DNA of 9,663 nt from NCBI GenBank assembly GCA_036387915.1, contig DASVSV010000348.1:1-9663 (forward strand), written 5' to 3'. The number at the start of each line of letters is the position of its first letter. Position 1 is the stretch's first letter. The notes beneath the pieces were generated by a model. The model was not told where the DNA came from, made no database searches, and worked only from the letters and a program-made list of their open reading frames with translations. The DNA is from QHVT01 sp036387915. Lineage in GTDB: Bacteria > Acidobacteriota > Thermoanaerobaculia > Gp7-AA8. This document shows positions 1 to 7,172 of this stretch, piece after piece. Position numbers and translations under genes: made by a program.

Positions 1-1907
1 CCGTCCGCCCCTGAGCGAGTGCGCGACCCTTGCATGGTGGCGAGAGCATGCACAACCTCGAATGGCAAAATGCGCCCGTTGAAACGGATCACGACGGACA
101 CATTCGGGATCGGGACGTTCGCCTCCGATTTCGTCTCTAACACGATCCGGCTCACAGCCGCCGGAACATGCACGGCGGCCTGTCTCGTGTCGGCCCGCAA
201 CTCGGTCCAGGCGAAAGAGCCGTCGCGCGGGACGATCCAGACGTCGCGCTTCTCTCCTTCCGAAACGAGGACCGTGACTGTCCCGGACGCGTCAGTGGCC
301 GCGGTTCCGCGTTTTACGAGTGCGAGGAAATCGATCGCGCGCGCCCCGGCGATCGGAGATCCCCGAGGGGTGAGCACCGACAACACGACTTTCGAGCCCC
401 GCTCCAGCGTCAGGCGAAGGTCCCGACTCTGTTCCGGTTCGTGGAACGAATACGTGGTGGCGTGGGGCGGATATCCCGGTGCGGCCGCTTTCAGCGTGTG
501 CTCGCCGTACGGGACCGGCGCAAAGCGGAACCGTCCGTTTCCGTCGGCCTTCGTGCTCACGCCGAGGGAGTAACCATCGACGCTGTTCATGCTGAGGTGA
601 ACGGCTGCGCCGGGGATGACCGTTTCGGTTCGAGCGTCGACCACCAGCCCGGTGATCTCGCGAAGGGGGACCTCCAGAAGCCAGTCCGTTTCCACGCCGT
701 CAAGGAGCGTGCGGCGTTCGAGATAGGGCATCGCTTCCACGGCCTCGACCGTGGCGTTGAGACGCCCCCCCTGCCACAACGCGGCCTTCGCCTCCCCGGA
801 GGCGTCAGTCTTCAGCGAGCCTTGCCAGTGAACGTCTCGCTGCTTCAGGACGATGTTCGCTCCCGCCAGTGCTGTTCCATCGTGCCGGACCCGGAAGCGG
901 ACGGCGAACGGCTCGATGCGCAAGATCAGACGGGAGTCGCCGCCGGCAACAAGCGAAACCGGCTCGCCGAGACGCTCCCATTCTTCGTTCCCCCTGGCGA
1001 CGACGACGTAATCTCCCGGCTCCACGTTCTCGAAGTTGACGGTCGGTGAAAGCGCGTGCTCTGGGACCTCGACTGTTTTCACCGTCGGCCCGGCGGAGCG
1101 GCCTCCGTTCCCGAGACGTTGCAAAGCGACCTGCGTGACCTGCCCCGGCTGGGTCTGACGGAGTTCGACGGCAACGGTCCCTCCGCGATATAGCCGGATG
1201 TCGTCCAGCGAGGTACTGGCTCGCGCCGAGGGAACGAAAGCGTCGGCCGAGGCATAGCCTGCCGCGCTCACCGTGATCGCGCGAGGCCATTGCTCCGGGT
1301 CCGCCTCGACCGCGAACCGGCCGGTGGGATCAGCGACTTCATCGATCCCGGCATCTGAACGGATCGCCGCCCCTCCGATCTCCCGCCCAGTCTTGCCGTC
1401 CAGGACGCGTCCGGCAATCACCGGCAGCGGCGGCAGATGCGTGACGACGCGCTGGCGCTCGGCGCTGACATTGACGCTCTTGCGGTAACGGACCGCGTGC
1501 GGAGCATGGACATCGAGTTCGTACCGGCCTTCCGGCATTGACAAGATCACGGGCGCCGGTCCTCCCGCGCGACGAATCGTGAGTTCCCACATCAGAGCAC
1601 CCTCGCCCGCCTCGGACACGCGAACTGTGACCGGATTGCGGGACGCGGGGCGAGGAATCAGGAGCTCGAGCAGACCTCTTTGCGCACACCGGATCACCGT
1701 CTCGGAAGGCTTCAGGATGCCGAGCCGGTATCGGTTCGGTTCTTCTGCGATCGTATACGCCCGCCGTTCGCTCCCAGGCGTCACGACCGCTCCGCACGAT
1801 CCATCGCGACACTCACCTGCGGCGATGCAGAGCCGGCCGGGCGCCGGCCCCGCCAACACGGTGCAGGCGATGGAGAAAACGCCGAACGTCCGCAAGAGCC
1901 ATCTCAT
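1..1907 (-). CDS. Secreted multi-domain beta-sandwich protein with carboxypeptidase-regulatory-like repeats (3' end outside window)
   Basis: Reading the minus strand from ATG at 1907 gives 635 codons with no stop down to base 1, so the C-terminus is missing. The N-terminus (MRWLLRTFGVFSIACTVLAG) looks like a signal peptide, so the product is probably periplasmic or on the surface. From about residue 160 it shows repeated units typical of carboxypeptidase D regulatory-like or CnaB-type beta-sandwiches. Each unit has a 'GxVxD..tg.pI.GA.V' start, a 'tDasG.f.v' middle and a 'v.a.GY' end. They lie at about 161-240 (IAGRVLDGKTGREIGGAAI, later SAAGYAS), 332-412 (TDASGEAKA), 416-500 (ITGLVVDARTETVIPGAAV, ADGNGRFRF, AAPGYPP) and 502-580 (TDASGTVTV), with another probably starting near 587. 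Cysteines are confined to the first 75 residues (15, 27, 33, 38, 74). No catalytic domain is visible. The start is fixed by an ATGA overlap with the upstream cysteine-rich gene. The repeat fold is well supported; the function is unknown and could be adhesion, polysaccharide binding or envelope scaffolding. Confidence 0.8.
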   Translation of the reverse strand, partial: MRWLLRTFGVFSIACTVLAGPAPGRLCIAAGECRDGSCGAVVTPGSERRAYTIAEEPNRYRLGILKPSETVIRCAQRGLLELLIPRPASRNPVTVRVSEAGEGALMWELTIRRAGGPAPVILSMPEGRYELDVHAPHAVRYRKSVNVSAERQRVVTHLPPLPVIAGRVLDGKTGREIGGAAIRSDAGIDEVADPTGRFAVEADPEQWPRAITVSAAGYASADAFVPSARASTSLDDIRLYRGGTVAVELRQTQPGQVTQVALQRLGNGGRSAGPTVKTVEVPEHALSPTVNFENVEPGDYVVVARGNEEWERLGEPVSLVAGGDSRLILRIEPFAVRFRVRHDGTALAGANIVLKQRDVHWQGSLKTDASGEAKAALWQGGRLNATVEAVEAMPYLERRTLLDGVETDWLLEVPLREITGLVVDARTETVIPGAAVHLSMNSVDGYSLGVSTKADGNGRFRFAPVPYGEHTLKAAAPGYPPHATTYSFHEPEQSRDLRLTLERGSKVVLSVLTPRGSPIAGARAIDFLALVKRGTAATDASGTVTVLVSEGEKRDVWIVPRDGSFAWTELRADTRQAAVHVPAAVSRIVLETKSEANVPIPNVSVVIRFNGRILPFEVVHALATMQGSRTRSGAD

Positions 1908-2275
1908 GACTGGCGGCGACGGCCTGATCCATGAACTCGAGTGGGCATGCGCTCGAGAACGGTTTTTCTCGCCGGAGTCACCTCGACCCGCGCCAGCCTC
2001 CACGTTTCACCGAGCGGACGCTGGAGCTTCATCTGCGGCTCCTGCATGCAGCCGCGGCCCTCTTCGAAACAGCCGGCGTCGTCGCCCGTGCAGTACTCCA
2101 TGTTTCCCATGCCCTGGTACTGTTTGATGACGCAGTTGAAGTAGCCGCATCTTGCGTAGTCACAGTACTCGCACCAGTTCGCCCCGTCGTAGTCCTCAAA
2201 GCATGCTTCGCACGCCGATGCCGGAACAACGAAAGCGATGGCCAGGACCGCGGCGATCAAGAGACGCATCGTCAT
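1904..2275 (-). CDS. Small secreted cysteine-rich protein of unknown function
   Basis: The 123-residue product has a clear signal peptide (MTMRLLIAAVLAIAFVVPASA) with a signal peptidase I-like ASA site before Cys22. The next 55 residues carry nine cysteines (22, 25, 35, 38, 43, 48, 62, 69, 76), including two CxxC pairs, and many aromatic and acidic residues (FEDYDGANW, EYCDYARCGYF). This suggests a disulfide-stapled or metal-binding extracytoplasmic domain. Residues from about 80 on are basic and cysteine-free. Because Cys22 directly follows the cleavage site, a lipoprotein is conceivable, although Ala at -3 is a poor lipobox. GGAG lies 10 bases before the ATG at 2275, which favours this start over the in-frame ATG at 2269. 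Its TGA overlaps the ATG of the large beta-sandwich gene (ATGA, 1904-1907), so the two are probably translated together. I do not recognise the family. Confidence 0.75.
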   Translation of the reverse strand: MTMRLLIAAVLAIAFVVPASACEACFEDYDGANWCEYCDYARCGYFNCVIKQYQGMGNMEYCTGDDAGCFEEGRGCMQEPQMKLQRPLGETWRLARVEVTPARKTVLERMPTRVHGSGRRRQS

Positions 2276-2355
2276 AATTCGGTTTCTCCGGCTCTATGCT
2301 ACACCTCCGGCCCGCGCGCGCTTCGATCGAGAATGACTCTGTTATTCTCCGCGCC
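2276..2355. promoter_or_regulatory. Divergent intergenic region between the cysteine-rich gene and tolQ
   Basis: Transcription must start here in both directions, or further upstream within coding sequence, because the two flanking operons are divergent. The gap is 80 bases if tolQ starts at GTG 2356, but only 20 bases if it starts at ATG 2296. The -10-like matches are weak: TATTCT (2343-2348) for tolQ, and TAGCAT on the minus strand for the cysteine-rich gene. Neither has a convincing -35 partner, so promoter positions are not assigned. Confidence 0.3.
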
Positions 2356-3015
2356 GTGCAACTCTGGTCGGCGTTTCTCGAGAGCGGGTGGGTGGGGAAG
2401 ATCGTCCTGGCCCTCCTGCTCCTGTTTTCCATCATCTCGTGGGCAGTCATGATCGCGGTCTGGTCGCGTTTCCGCGCCTCGCACCGCGCGTCGCGGCGCT
2501 TCATCGGCATCTTCCGCAAAGCCAAGCGTCTGGCGGACGTGCAATCGGCGCTCGCTCCCCTCGCCCACTCGTCGCTGGTCGGACTCTTCCGCGCGGGCTA
2601 CGCGGAGATCGAAGCGCAGATCGCGCACGCCGAGGGCGGCAAGCAGATGGTCAAGTCGCTCGACAGCGTGGAACGCTCGCTGATCCGCGCCACGCGCATC
2701 GAGTCCGCGCGCCTCTCGCGTTACGTCCCCTTCCTGGCCACCACCGCCGCCGCGACGCCGTTCATCGGCCTCTTCGGCACGGTCTGGGGAATCATGGAAG
2801 CGTTCGGCAACATCGGCGCGACCGGCTCGACCTCCATCACCGCCGTCGCCCCCGGCATCAGCGAAGCCCTGATCAACACCGCCGCCGGCCTCTTCGCCGC
2901 CATCCCGGCCCTCATGGCCTACAACCACTTCGTGCAGCGACTCCGCTCGTCGAAAGGCGAGATGGAAGACTTCACGCTGGAGTTCATGAACCTGACGGAG
3001 CGGAACTTTACCTGA
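2356..3015 (+). CDS. tolQ: TolQ, proton-channel subunit of the Tol-Pal motor
   Basis: TolQ forms the inner-membrane pentamer that, with TolR, uses the proton gradient to energise TolA during outer-membrane constriction. The product is 219 residues from GTG 2356, close to the family's roughly 230. Three membrane segments are visible: KIVLALLLLFSIISWAVMIA near the N-terminus, VPFLATTAAATPFIGLFGTV in the middle, and ISEALINTAAGLFAAIPALM near the end. The family signatures TPFIGLFGTVWGIMEAF and VAPGISEALINTAAGLFAAI match TolQ better than ExbB. An in-frame ATG at 2296 would add 20 residues. I prefer GTG because VQLWSAFLESGWVGKIVL aligns with the N-terminus of known TolQ (MNILDLFLKASLLVKLIM) and because it leaves room for divergent promoters. 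No clear Shine-Dalgarno precedes either start. It is the first gene of the operon; no ybgC lies upstream. Confidence 0.93.
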   Translation: MQLWSAFLESGWVGKIVLALLLLFSIISWAVMIAVWSRFRASHRASRRFIGIFRKAKRLADVQSALAPLAHSSLVGLFRAGYAEIEAQIAHAEGGKQMVKSLDSVERSLIRATRIESARLSRYVPFLATTAAATPFIGLFGTVWGIMEAFGNIGATGSTSITAVAPGISEALINTAAGLFAAIPALMAYNHFVQRLRSSKGEMEDFTLEFMNLTERNFT

Positions 3016-3017
3016 TG

Positions 3018-3115
3018 GAGAAAAGAGGAAGGAGGAAAGAGGAAAGAGGCCGCCCACCCGCGCGACGTGGCGCCTTGTCTTTCCTCCTTCCTCTTTCCTC
3101 TTTCCTCCTCTCCCG
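3018..3115. repeat. Purine/pyrimidine inverted repeat in the tolQ-tolR gap
   Basis: A nearly pure GA tract (3018-3049) is followed about 40 bases later by a nearly pure CT tract (3080-3113). The core is a perfect 20-base inverted repeat: AGGAGGAAAGAGGAAAGAGG at 3030-3049 pairs with CCTCTTTCCTCTTTCCTCCT at 3090-3109. The flanks give partial further pairing. Each arm is internally repetitive (GGAAAGA units). As RNA it would form a stable stem with a 40-base GC-rich loop. No T-run follows, so it is not a standard terminator. It begins three bases after the tolQ stop and fills most of the only sizeable gap in the operon. It may be an mRNA-processing or stability element, or a dispersed intergenic repeat. 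Confidence 0.75.
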
Positions 3116-3151
3116 TTACTTACGAAGAGACTCGAACGTCTAACAACTCGC

Positions 3152-3569
<418 letters not shown>

Positions 3570-3589
<20 letters not shown>

Positions 3590-4331
3590 CGTCCTCGCAC
3601 AACGCGCCGCGCTCGACCGCGGCCCCGCCGCCGGCGTGGCCATCTCCATCGTGCTGCACTGCGCGTTGTTCGGCGGCGGAATCTATGCGGCGCTGCACGC
3701 CGATCCGCCGCGGCCCGTGAACATGGTCACGATCGAGTTCGCCTCGATGCCGGCCGTGCAATCGCCCGCCGCGCCGAAGCCCGCGGCGAGAAAAGTCGAA
3801 GCGCCGAAGCTGGAAGATCCGAAGCCGGTCATCCAGGAACCGACGCCCGCCGTCGCCGACGCACCTCCGCCGAAGCCGCCGGAGAAGAACACCGCCCCGA
3901 TGTCGCCCTTCGGCCGCTCGACGAAGAAAGGCTCCGAGGCGCCGCCGGCCGCGCCGCTCACCTCGGCGCCGTCGATGGCCGGCGAGCCGGGGATGGCTCC
4001 GGCCAGCACTGCCCCCGCGGTGCCGATCGGCGGCTCCGGCATCACCGGACTGGAAGGCGGCGACTTTCCGTACACGCTCTACATCCAGGGCATGCACCGG
4101 AAAGTCGGCGCCGGCTGGTTCCGTCCGCAGGTCGCCGACGGCGCGACCGTCATCATCTACTTCCGCATCCTTCGCGACGGCAGGATCACCGACGCGAAAG
4201 TCGAGACCTCGAGCGGCAACGGCACGTTCGACCGCGCGGCATTGAGCGCGGTGCGCAGCGCGTCGCCGCTCAACCCACTGCCCTTCGCTTATTCGGGCAC
4301 TTACCTTGGAGTCCACCTAACGTTCCGATGA
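3570..4331 (+). CDS. tolA: TolA/TonB-like energy-transducing protein, short form
   Basis: This 253-residue protein sits where TolA belongs, between tolR and tolB. Residues about 18-43 form an N-terminal membrane anchor carrying the SxxxH motif (Ser26, His30, then Leu33) through which TolA and TonB contact the TolQR or ExbBD motor. Residues about 60-155 are a proline/alanine-rich linker (EAPKLEDPKPVIQEPTP). The C-terminal domain, about 165-253, is TonB-like: the YIQGMHRKVGAGWFRP helix, VIIYFRILRDGRITDAKVE strands, and DRAALSAVRSASPLNPLP. It lacks the long Ala/Lys-rich helical domain of E. coli TolA (421 residues), so the periplasm-spanning part is a Pro-rich linker as in TonB. The ATG is preceded by GGGGGA five bases upstream, inside tolR. 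Its stop overlaps the tolB start (ATGA). The role follows mainly from position; by domain structure alone it would be called a TonB-family protein. Confidence 0.85.
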
Positions 4332-5620
4332 GAAACGCATTCGCACTCACGCTGCTCCTCTCTCTGCCGTTCGTCGCGCTGTCGACGTTCGCGCAGACCG
4401 ACATCACCACCACCATGACTCCCGGCGACGCGGCGAAAGTGGTCCGCATTGCCGTCCCCTTCCCGGCGCTCAATCCGCCCGACTCCGCGGCGGCGTCGCC
4501 GGTGGACATGAACGAAGTCCGTCAGGGCTTCTTCGGACCGCTGACGCGCGACATCGCCTACTCCGGGATCATGGCTATCGCGCCGCTGCCGCCGAGCGTG
4601 CCTGTCACCGCCGACCTGCTCAAGCGCATCGACGCGCAGTTCCACCTGCAGCTCAACGTCTGGACCGAGGGCGAAGAGTACGTGGTCGAAGCGCGGCTCG
4701 TGGATCAGAGCGGCGCGGCGCAGCTCAAAAAGCGGTACCGCTCGCCGAAGACCGCGCTCGCGCGCACGGCGCACCTGCTCAGCAACGAGATCGTGAAGAC
4801 GCTGAACGGGCGGCCGAGCGTGTTCCTCTCGCAGATCGTGTTCTCGTCGAACCGCACCGGCCAGTGGGAAATCTGGCTGATGGACTGGGACGGTGCGAAC
4901 CAGCGCCGCATCACCAATCACGGCGCGCTGTCGATCCTCCCCTCCTGGGCTCCCGACAACGAGCGGATGGTCTACACCTCGTTCGCGCGCGGCACCAGCG
5001 ACATGTACGTCATCAACCGCCGCGGCGGCGGGCGCACGCGCATCAACAGCGGTCTGGCCCTCAACACCTCGGCCACCTTCTCGCCGGTCGGCAATGACAT
5101 CGCCTTCGTCGGCTCGGTGAACGGCAACCCCGACATCTACCTGATCAAGGACGACAGCTCGAACGTGCGCCGCCTCACCACCACCGGCTCGATCGAGTCG
5201 ACGCCGGAGTGGAGCCCGAACGGGCGGCAGATCTCGTTCACCTCGGGACGCAGCGGCTCGCCGCAGATCTACGTCATGGATGCCGAGGGGACCAACGTGC
5301 GGCGGATCTCGTTCCAGGGAGAGTGGAACGACGACGCCACGTGGTCGCCGAACGGCGAGTCGATCGCGTACACGTCGCGCGTGAACGGGCGCTTCCAGAT
5401 CCGCATCGCGAACAGCGTCACGGGCGAGAGCCGCATCGTGGCCGGCGAAGGATCGAACGAGCAGCCGACGTGGTCGCCGGACGGACAATGGATTGCGTTT
5501 CAATCGAACCGCAGCGGGAGATGGCAGGTGTACCGGATGCGCATCGACGGCACGGACCTCCTGCAGCTCACGTTCGACGGGGAGAACAAAGGGGCCGACT
5601 GGTCCAAGAAGATGGAATGA
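4328..5620 (+). CDS. tolB: TolB, periplasmic beta-propeller protein of the Tol-Pal system
   Basis: The 430-residue product matches the usual TolB length. A signal peptide (MRNAFALTLLLSLPFVALST) is probably cleaved at TFA|QTD, leaving a periplasmic protein that binds Pal and TolA. Residues about 40-165 form the N-terminal domain (VRIAVPFPALNPP, FFGPLTRDIAYSGIMAIAP, and HLLSNEIVKTLNGRPSVF before the propeller). Residues 166-430 contain six PD40/WD40-like blades with 'W(S/A)P(D/N)G..I.(F/Y)tS...g...iy.m...G...r.It' periodicity, such as PEWSPNGRQISFTSGRSG and PTWSPDGQWIAFQSNRSG. The ATG overlaps the stop of the TolA-like gene (ATGA, 4328-4331) and has no nearby Shine-Dalgarno, so translation probably depends on coupling. 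pal follows after 34 bases. Confidence 0.96.
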   Translation: MRNAFALTLLLSLPFVALSTFAQTDITTTMTPGDAAKVVRIAVPFPALNPPDSAAASPVDMNEVRQGFFGPLTRDIAYSGIMAIAPLPPSVPVTADLLKRIDAQFHLQLNVWTEGEEYVVEARLVDQSGAAQLKKRYRSPKTALARTAHLLSNEIVKTLNGRPSVFLSQIVFSSNRTGQWEIWLMDWDGANQRRITNHGALSILPSWAPDNERMVYTSFARGTSDMYVINRRGGGRTRINSGLALNTSATFSPVGNDIAFVGSVNGNPDIYLIKDDSSNVRRLTTTGSIESTPEWSPNGRQISFTSGRSGSPQIYVMDAEGTNVRRISFQGEWNDDATWSPNGESIAYTSRVNGRFQIRIANSVTGESRIVAGEGSNEQPTWSPDGQWIAFQSNRSGRWQVYRMRIDGTDLLQLTFDGENKGADWSKKME

Positions 5621-5654
5621 AGCGATATCATCGAGTGAAGGGAGTGGAAAGCAA

Positions 5655-6272
5655 ATGAAGAAGATGTCGAAGGTCATTCTCACGAGCGTCATCGCGCTGA
5701 CGATCCTGGTCGCGCCGGCCTGCCGCACCAATCGGAAGAAGGTGGATCCGGTGGTCCAGCCGACGGTCGCGGATACGTCGCTGCCGCCGACCATCGCCGA
5801 TCCGCCCGCGCCGGCCGACCCGTCCGAAGGGGTCACGCCGACCGAGGACTTCGTGCGCGAGGAAGGGACGGGCCGCGAAGACACGATGCCTACCGAGATC
5901 GAGGCGCTGAACCGCTGGGCGCAGGAGCGCGGTCACATCCGCGACGCGTTCTTCCCCTATTCGGAAGCGACGCTCGACGCCGACGCGCAGGACGCACTGC
6001 AGGCCTCGGCCACGTGGCTCCGCGGCGAAGGCGCCGGCTACAACGTGCTCATCGAGGGTCACTGCGACGAGCGCGGCACCGAGCAGTACAACCTCGCGCT
6101 CGGCGACCGCCGCGCGAACACGGCCAAGGACTACCTGGCCACTCTGGGGATCAACGCGGGCCGCATCCGCACCGTCAGCTACGGCGAGGAGCGTCCGTTC
6201 GACGAGGGGCATGACGAGGGCGCGTGGGCGAAGAACCGCCGGGCCCACATCGTGCTCGTCCAGGCGCGATGA
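5655..6272 (+). CDS. pal: Pal, peptidoglycan-associated outer-membrane lipoprotein
   Basis: The 205-residue product starts MKKMSKVILTSVIALTILVA followed by PAC, a lipoprotein-type signal with the modified Cys at 23. The lipobox is slightly atypical, with Ala at -3 and Pro at -2. A Pro-rich tether (about 25-80) leads to an OmpA-like peptidoglycan-binding domain (about 92-205). It holds GHCDERGTEQYNLALGDRRA, where Asp138 and Arg153 are spaced like the diaminopimelate-binding Asp and Arg of OmpA. The end motif KNRRAHIVL is also typical. Pal tethers the outer membrane to the wall and is pulled by TolA/TolB. ATG 5655 is chosen because GGGAG lies 10 bases upstream and the signal peptide begins there; the frame is open further upstream inside tolB but without support. 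The stop overlaps cpoB. Confidence 0.96.
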   Translation: MKKMSKVILTSVIALTILVAPACRTNRKKVDPVVQPTVADTSLPPTIADPPAPADPSEGVTPTEDFVREEGTGREDTMPTEIEALNRWAQERGHIRDAFFPYSEATLDADAQDALQASATWLRGEGAGYNVLIEGHCDERGTEQYNLALGDRRANTAKDYLATLGINAGRIRTVSYGEERPFDEGHDEGAWAKNRRAHIVLVQAR

Positions 6273-7123
6273 CGATGAAGAGACTCCGACTCCTGATCCT
6301 GACCGCGGCGTCGCTCGCCGCGGTCAGTTGTGTTTCGACCTCCGACTTCCAGCGCTCGCAGGACCAGATCGCGGAGCTGCAGGAAGAGCTGGCCAACGTC
6401 AAGCGCACCTCGGCCGGCAAAGAGGAAGTGCAGGGCGTGAACATGCGCATCGCCGAGCAGACGGAGACGCTGCTGCGCTCGAATGCGACGCTCGTCGCGA
6501 AAGTGGCCGAGCTCGAGGACCGCATGCAGAACACGCAGGGCTCGACCGAGCAGACCAACTACCGTCTGGACCAGCTCGCGCAGCAGTTCACGCAGGCCCA
6601 GCGCGACATGGAGAACGTCCGCGCGCTGATCGCGCAGTTGCAGCAGGTGCAGACCCAGATGCCGGCCACTCCCACGACCGGCGGTACCGCTCCGTCGTCA
6701 TCCGAGGTCACCGTGCCGTCGGGGCCGGCGGCGTCGGGGAATCCGATGGAGACGTATCAGGCCGCCTACCGCGATTACCAGCGGGGCAACTTCGACCTGG
6801 CCATCGAGGGCTTCCAGGAGTTCCTCACCGGCAACGCGCGCTCCGAGCTGTCGGACAACGCGGCGTACTGGATCGGCGAGAGTCTTTTCTCGCAGAAGAA
6901 ATATCGCGAGGCCATTCAGCAGTTTGACGCCGTGGTCAACAATTACCCGCGATCGGAGAAGGTCCCGGGTGCGCTGCTGAAGAAGGGTTACTCGTACATC
7001 AACGTCGGCGAGCGTGCCCAGGGAGTTGTGCAGCTCCAGTACGTGTTGCACGAGCACCCGAAGTCGCAGGAAGCGGCGCTGGCCCGCCAAAGATTGAAGC
7101 AGCTCGGGATCGAAACCAAGTAG
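6269..7123 (+). CDS. cpoB: CpoB/YbgF-like Tol-Pal partner: coiled coil plus TPR lipoprotein
   Basis: This is the last gene of the tol-pal operon, with the position and domain order of YbgF/CpoB, the periplasmic protein that links Tol function to septal wall synthesis in E. coli. The 284-residue product has a signal sequence ending LAAVSC with Cys21. This implies a lipoprotein, unlike the soluble E. coli CpoB. Residues about 25-130 are strongly coiled-coil forming (SQDQIAELQEELANVKR, LVAKVAELEDRMQ, heptads to QTQM). A Pro/Ser-rich linker (131-158) follows. Residues 160-284 hold TPR repeats: YQAAYRDYQRGNFDLAIEGF, AAYWIGESLFSQKKYREAIQ and ALLKKGYSYINVGERAQGV. The start overlaps the pal stop (ATGA, 6269-6272). 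The frame is also open upstream from 6224, but that part lies inside pal and would bury the signal peptide. Confidence 0.93.
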   Translation: MTMKRLRLLILTAASLAAVSCVSTSDFQRSQDQIAELQEELANVKRTSAGKEEVQGVNMRIAEQTETLLRSNATLVAKVAELEDRMQNTQGSTEQTNYRLDQLAQQFTQAQRDMENVRALIAQLQQVQTQMPATPTTGGTAPSSSEVTVPSGPAASGNPMETYQAAYRDYQRGNFDLAIEGFQEFLTGNARSELSDNAAYWIGESLFSQKKYREAIQQFDAVVNNYPRSEKVPGALLKKGYSYINVGERAQGVVQLQYVLHEHPKSQEAALARQRLKQLGIETK

Positions 7124-7126
7124 AAT
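7121..7126 (+). promoter_or_regulatory. rpsT: Possible -10 element (TAGAAT) for rpsT
   Basis: TAGAAT matches five of six positions of the bacterial -10 consensus and overlaps the cpoB stop codon, 46 bases before the rpsT ATG. The nearest -35-like hexamer, TTGAAG at 7094-7099, is 21 bases away, which is too far for a standard housekeeping promoter. This is weak evidence, given mainly because rpsT usually has its own promoter. Confidence 0.25.
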
Positions 7127-7127
7127 G

Positions 7128-7145
7128 CGCCGTTTACGGCGTTTT
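7128..7145 (+). terminator. Short hairpin with T-run between cpoB and rpsT
   Basis: CGCCG-TTTA-CGGCG followed by TTTT sits five bases after the cpoB stop. The five-base GC stem and short T-run would make a weak intrinsic terminator or attenuator for the tol-pal transcript. If rpsT starts at the TAGAAT just upstream, the same hairpin would instead lie at the very start of the rpsT leader. Confidence 0.4.
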
Positions 7146-7172
7146 CATTAACCTAGCAGGAGCAAGACAACC

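Noticed and set aside
168..1049. 293-codon plus-strand frame
   Set aside because: It is antisense to the long minus-strand gene. Its Arg/Gly/Asp-rich composition is typical of shadow frames in GC-rich DNA and shows no domain.
1950..1972. Small palindrome CGAGAA...TTCTCG with a T-run inside the cysteine-rich gene
   Set aside because: It lies within coding sequence and the T-run is in the loop rather than after the stem. No regulatory role is supported.
3015..3143. A 42-codon frame starting at an ATG that overlaps the tolQ stop (TGATG), with a basic start and a hydrophobic middle
   Set aside because: Its composition (KEER repeats, then SFLLPLSSFLL) is simply the translation of the GA and CT arms of the inverted repeat. 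The coupling-like overlap is noted, but nothing else supports a protein.
4301..5884. 527-codon minus-strand frame opposite tolB and pal
   Set aside because: tolB and pal are unambiguous on the plus strand. The antisense frame is rich in Arg/Val/His/Asp without any recognisable motif.
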